From JANOAR01 sp031411235 (GTDB taxonomy: Bacteria > Verrucomicrobiota > Verrucomicrobiia > Verrucomicrobiales > Verrucomicrobiaceae), in NCBI GenBank assembly GCA_031411235.1, contig JANOAR010000284.1:1-48090 (forward strand): a stretch of DNA of 48,090 bases, given 5' to 3'. This document shows positions 47,958 through 48,090 of this stretch, piece by piece; the first letter of the stretch is position 1; each line of letters starts with the position of its first letter. A model generated the notes under the pieces. That model made no database searches. It had not been told where the DNA came from and saw only the letters and a program-made list of their open reading frames with translations. Made by a program: the position numbers and the translations under genes.

Positions 47958-48090
47958 ACGAGGCACGAGGCACGAGGCACGGGGCACGGGGCACGGGGCA
48001 CGGGGCACGGGGCACGGGGCACGGGGCACGGGGCACGGGGCACGGGGCACGGGGCACGGGGCACGGGGCACGGGGCACGGGGCACGGGGC
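47958..48090. repeat. Heptanucleotide tandem array, 19 copies to the window end
   Basis: The unit is 7 bp: three copies of ACGAGGC (47958-47978) followed by sixteen of ACGGGGC (47979-48090), exactly 133 bp. The array continues beyond the window. Because 7 and 3 share no factor, all frames translate as PRAPCPV-like repeats, which explains the spurious ORFs on the minus strand. The unit (CCCCGTG on the other strand) resembles the short tandemly repeated heptamers described in filamentous cyanobacteria. Confidence 0.9.

Noticed and set aside
47803..48085. Minus-strand open frames encoding PRAPCPV repeats
   Set aside because: All frames of a 7-bp tandem array read as repeats; no evidence of a protein.
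47958..48090. CRISPR array
   Set aside because: There are no spacers; it is a simple tandem repeat of 7 bp.

Overview
The window reads as a chromosomal segment of a high-GC Gram-negative bacterium, most likely a member of the Verrucomicrobiota close to Prosthecobacter or Verrucomicrobium. The taxonomic call is an inference from gene content: two Tat-exported Gfo/Idh/MocA oxidoreductases, sialidase-like beta-propellers beside an RraA-family protein, two secreted SGNH hydrolases, a secreted FAD-dependent oxidoreductase, DUF4058, and a GldA/GldF/GldG-like ABC cluster with DUF4340. Almost every start codon I inspected lacks a Shine-Dalgarno sequence. The intergenic DNA is rich in small palindromic repeats.

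Layout. 1-1.6 kb: a phage-like DNA methyltransferase (minus) and a PIN toxin / ribbon-helix-helix antitoxin pair (plus) whose toxin lacks its first catalytic aspartate. 1.7-4.3 kb (minus): a Bax-inhibitor-1-like membrane protein, an M14-type zinc peptidase and an alpha/beta-hydrolase lipoprotein. 4.4-6.7 kb (plus): an exported oxidoreductase and DUF4058. 6.7-12.5 kb (minus): a tripartite RND efflux system (adaptor, TolC-like protein, pump). 12.7-17.5 kb (plus): pstSCAB. PstC carries a helical insertion of about 310 residues, and PstA has a 99-bp palindromic element inserted in frame. 17.5-20.5 kb: pyrD (minus), a Pro-rich exported protein (minus) and a class I aldolase (plus). 20.6-27 kb: glnD (minus), an OFA-type MFS transporter (plus), a small exported protein (plus) and ahcY (minus). 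27.1-34 kb: an SGNH hydrolase, an orphan NarL-type regulator, a Fur-family regulator, a secreted FAD oxidoreductase, a small acidic protein and rlmN. 34-38 kb (minus): an operon of RraA, two beta-propeller hydrolases and an SGNH esterase. 38-41.3 kb (minus): rhodanese-DUF2892, an unknown membrane protein and a second Tat-exported oxidoreductase. 41.6-47.2 kb (plus): an ABC ATPase, permease, GldG-like and DUF4340 operon closed by a strong terminator. 47.2-48.1 kb: no convincing gene. It holds a palindrome-bounded element and a 19-copy 7-bp tandem array that runs off the window end.

The most unusual feature is the density and variety of small mobile-looking repeats. There are GTAG-headed and GGAG-headed REP-like palindromes, single or paired. 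One pair is translated inside pstA, others abut or supply stop codons, and there are several heptanucleotide repeats. No REP-associated tyrosine transposase (RAYT) lies in the window, so any mobilising enzyme would be elsewhere. No rRNA, tRNA or CRISPR array was seen.
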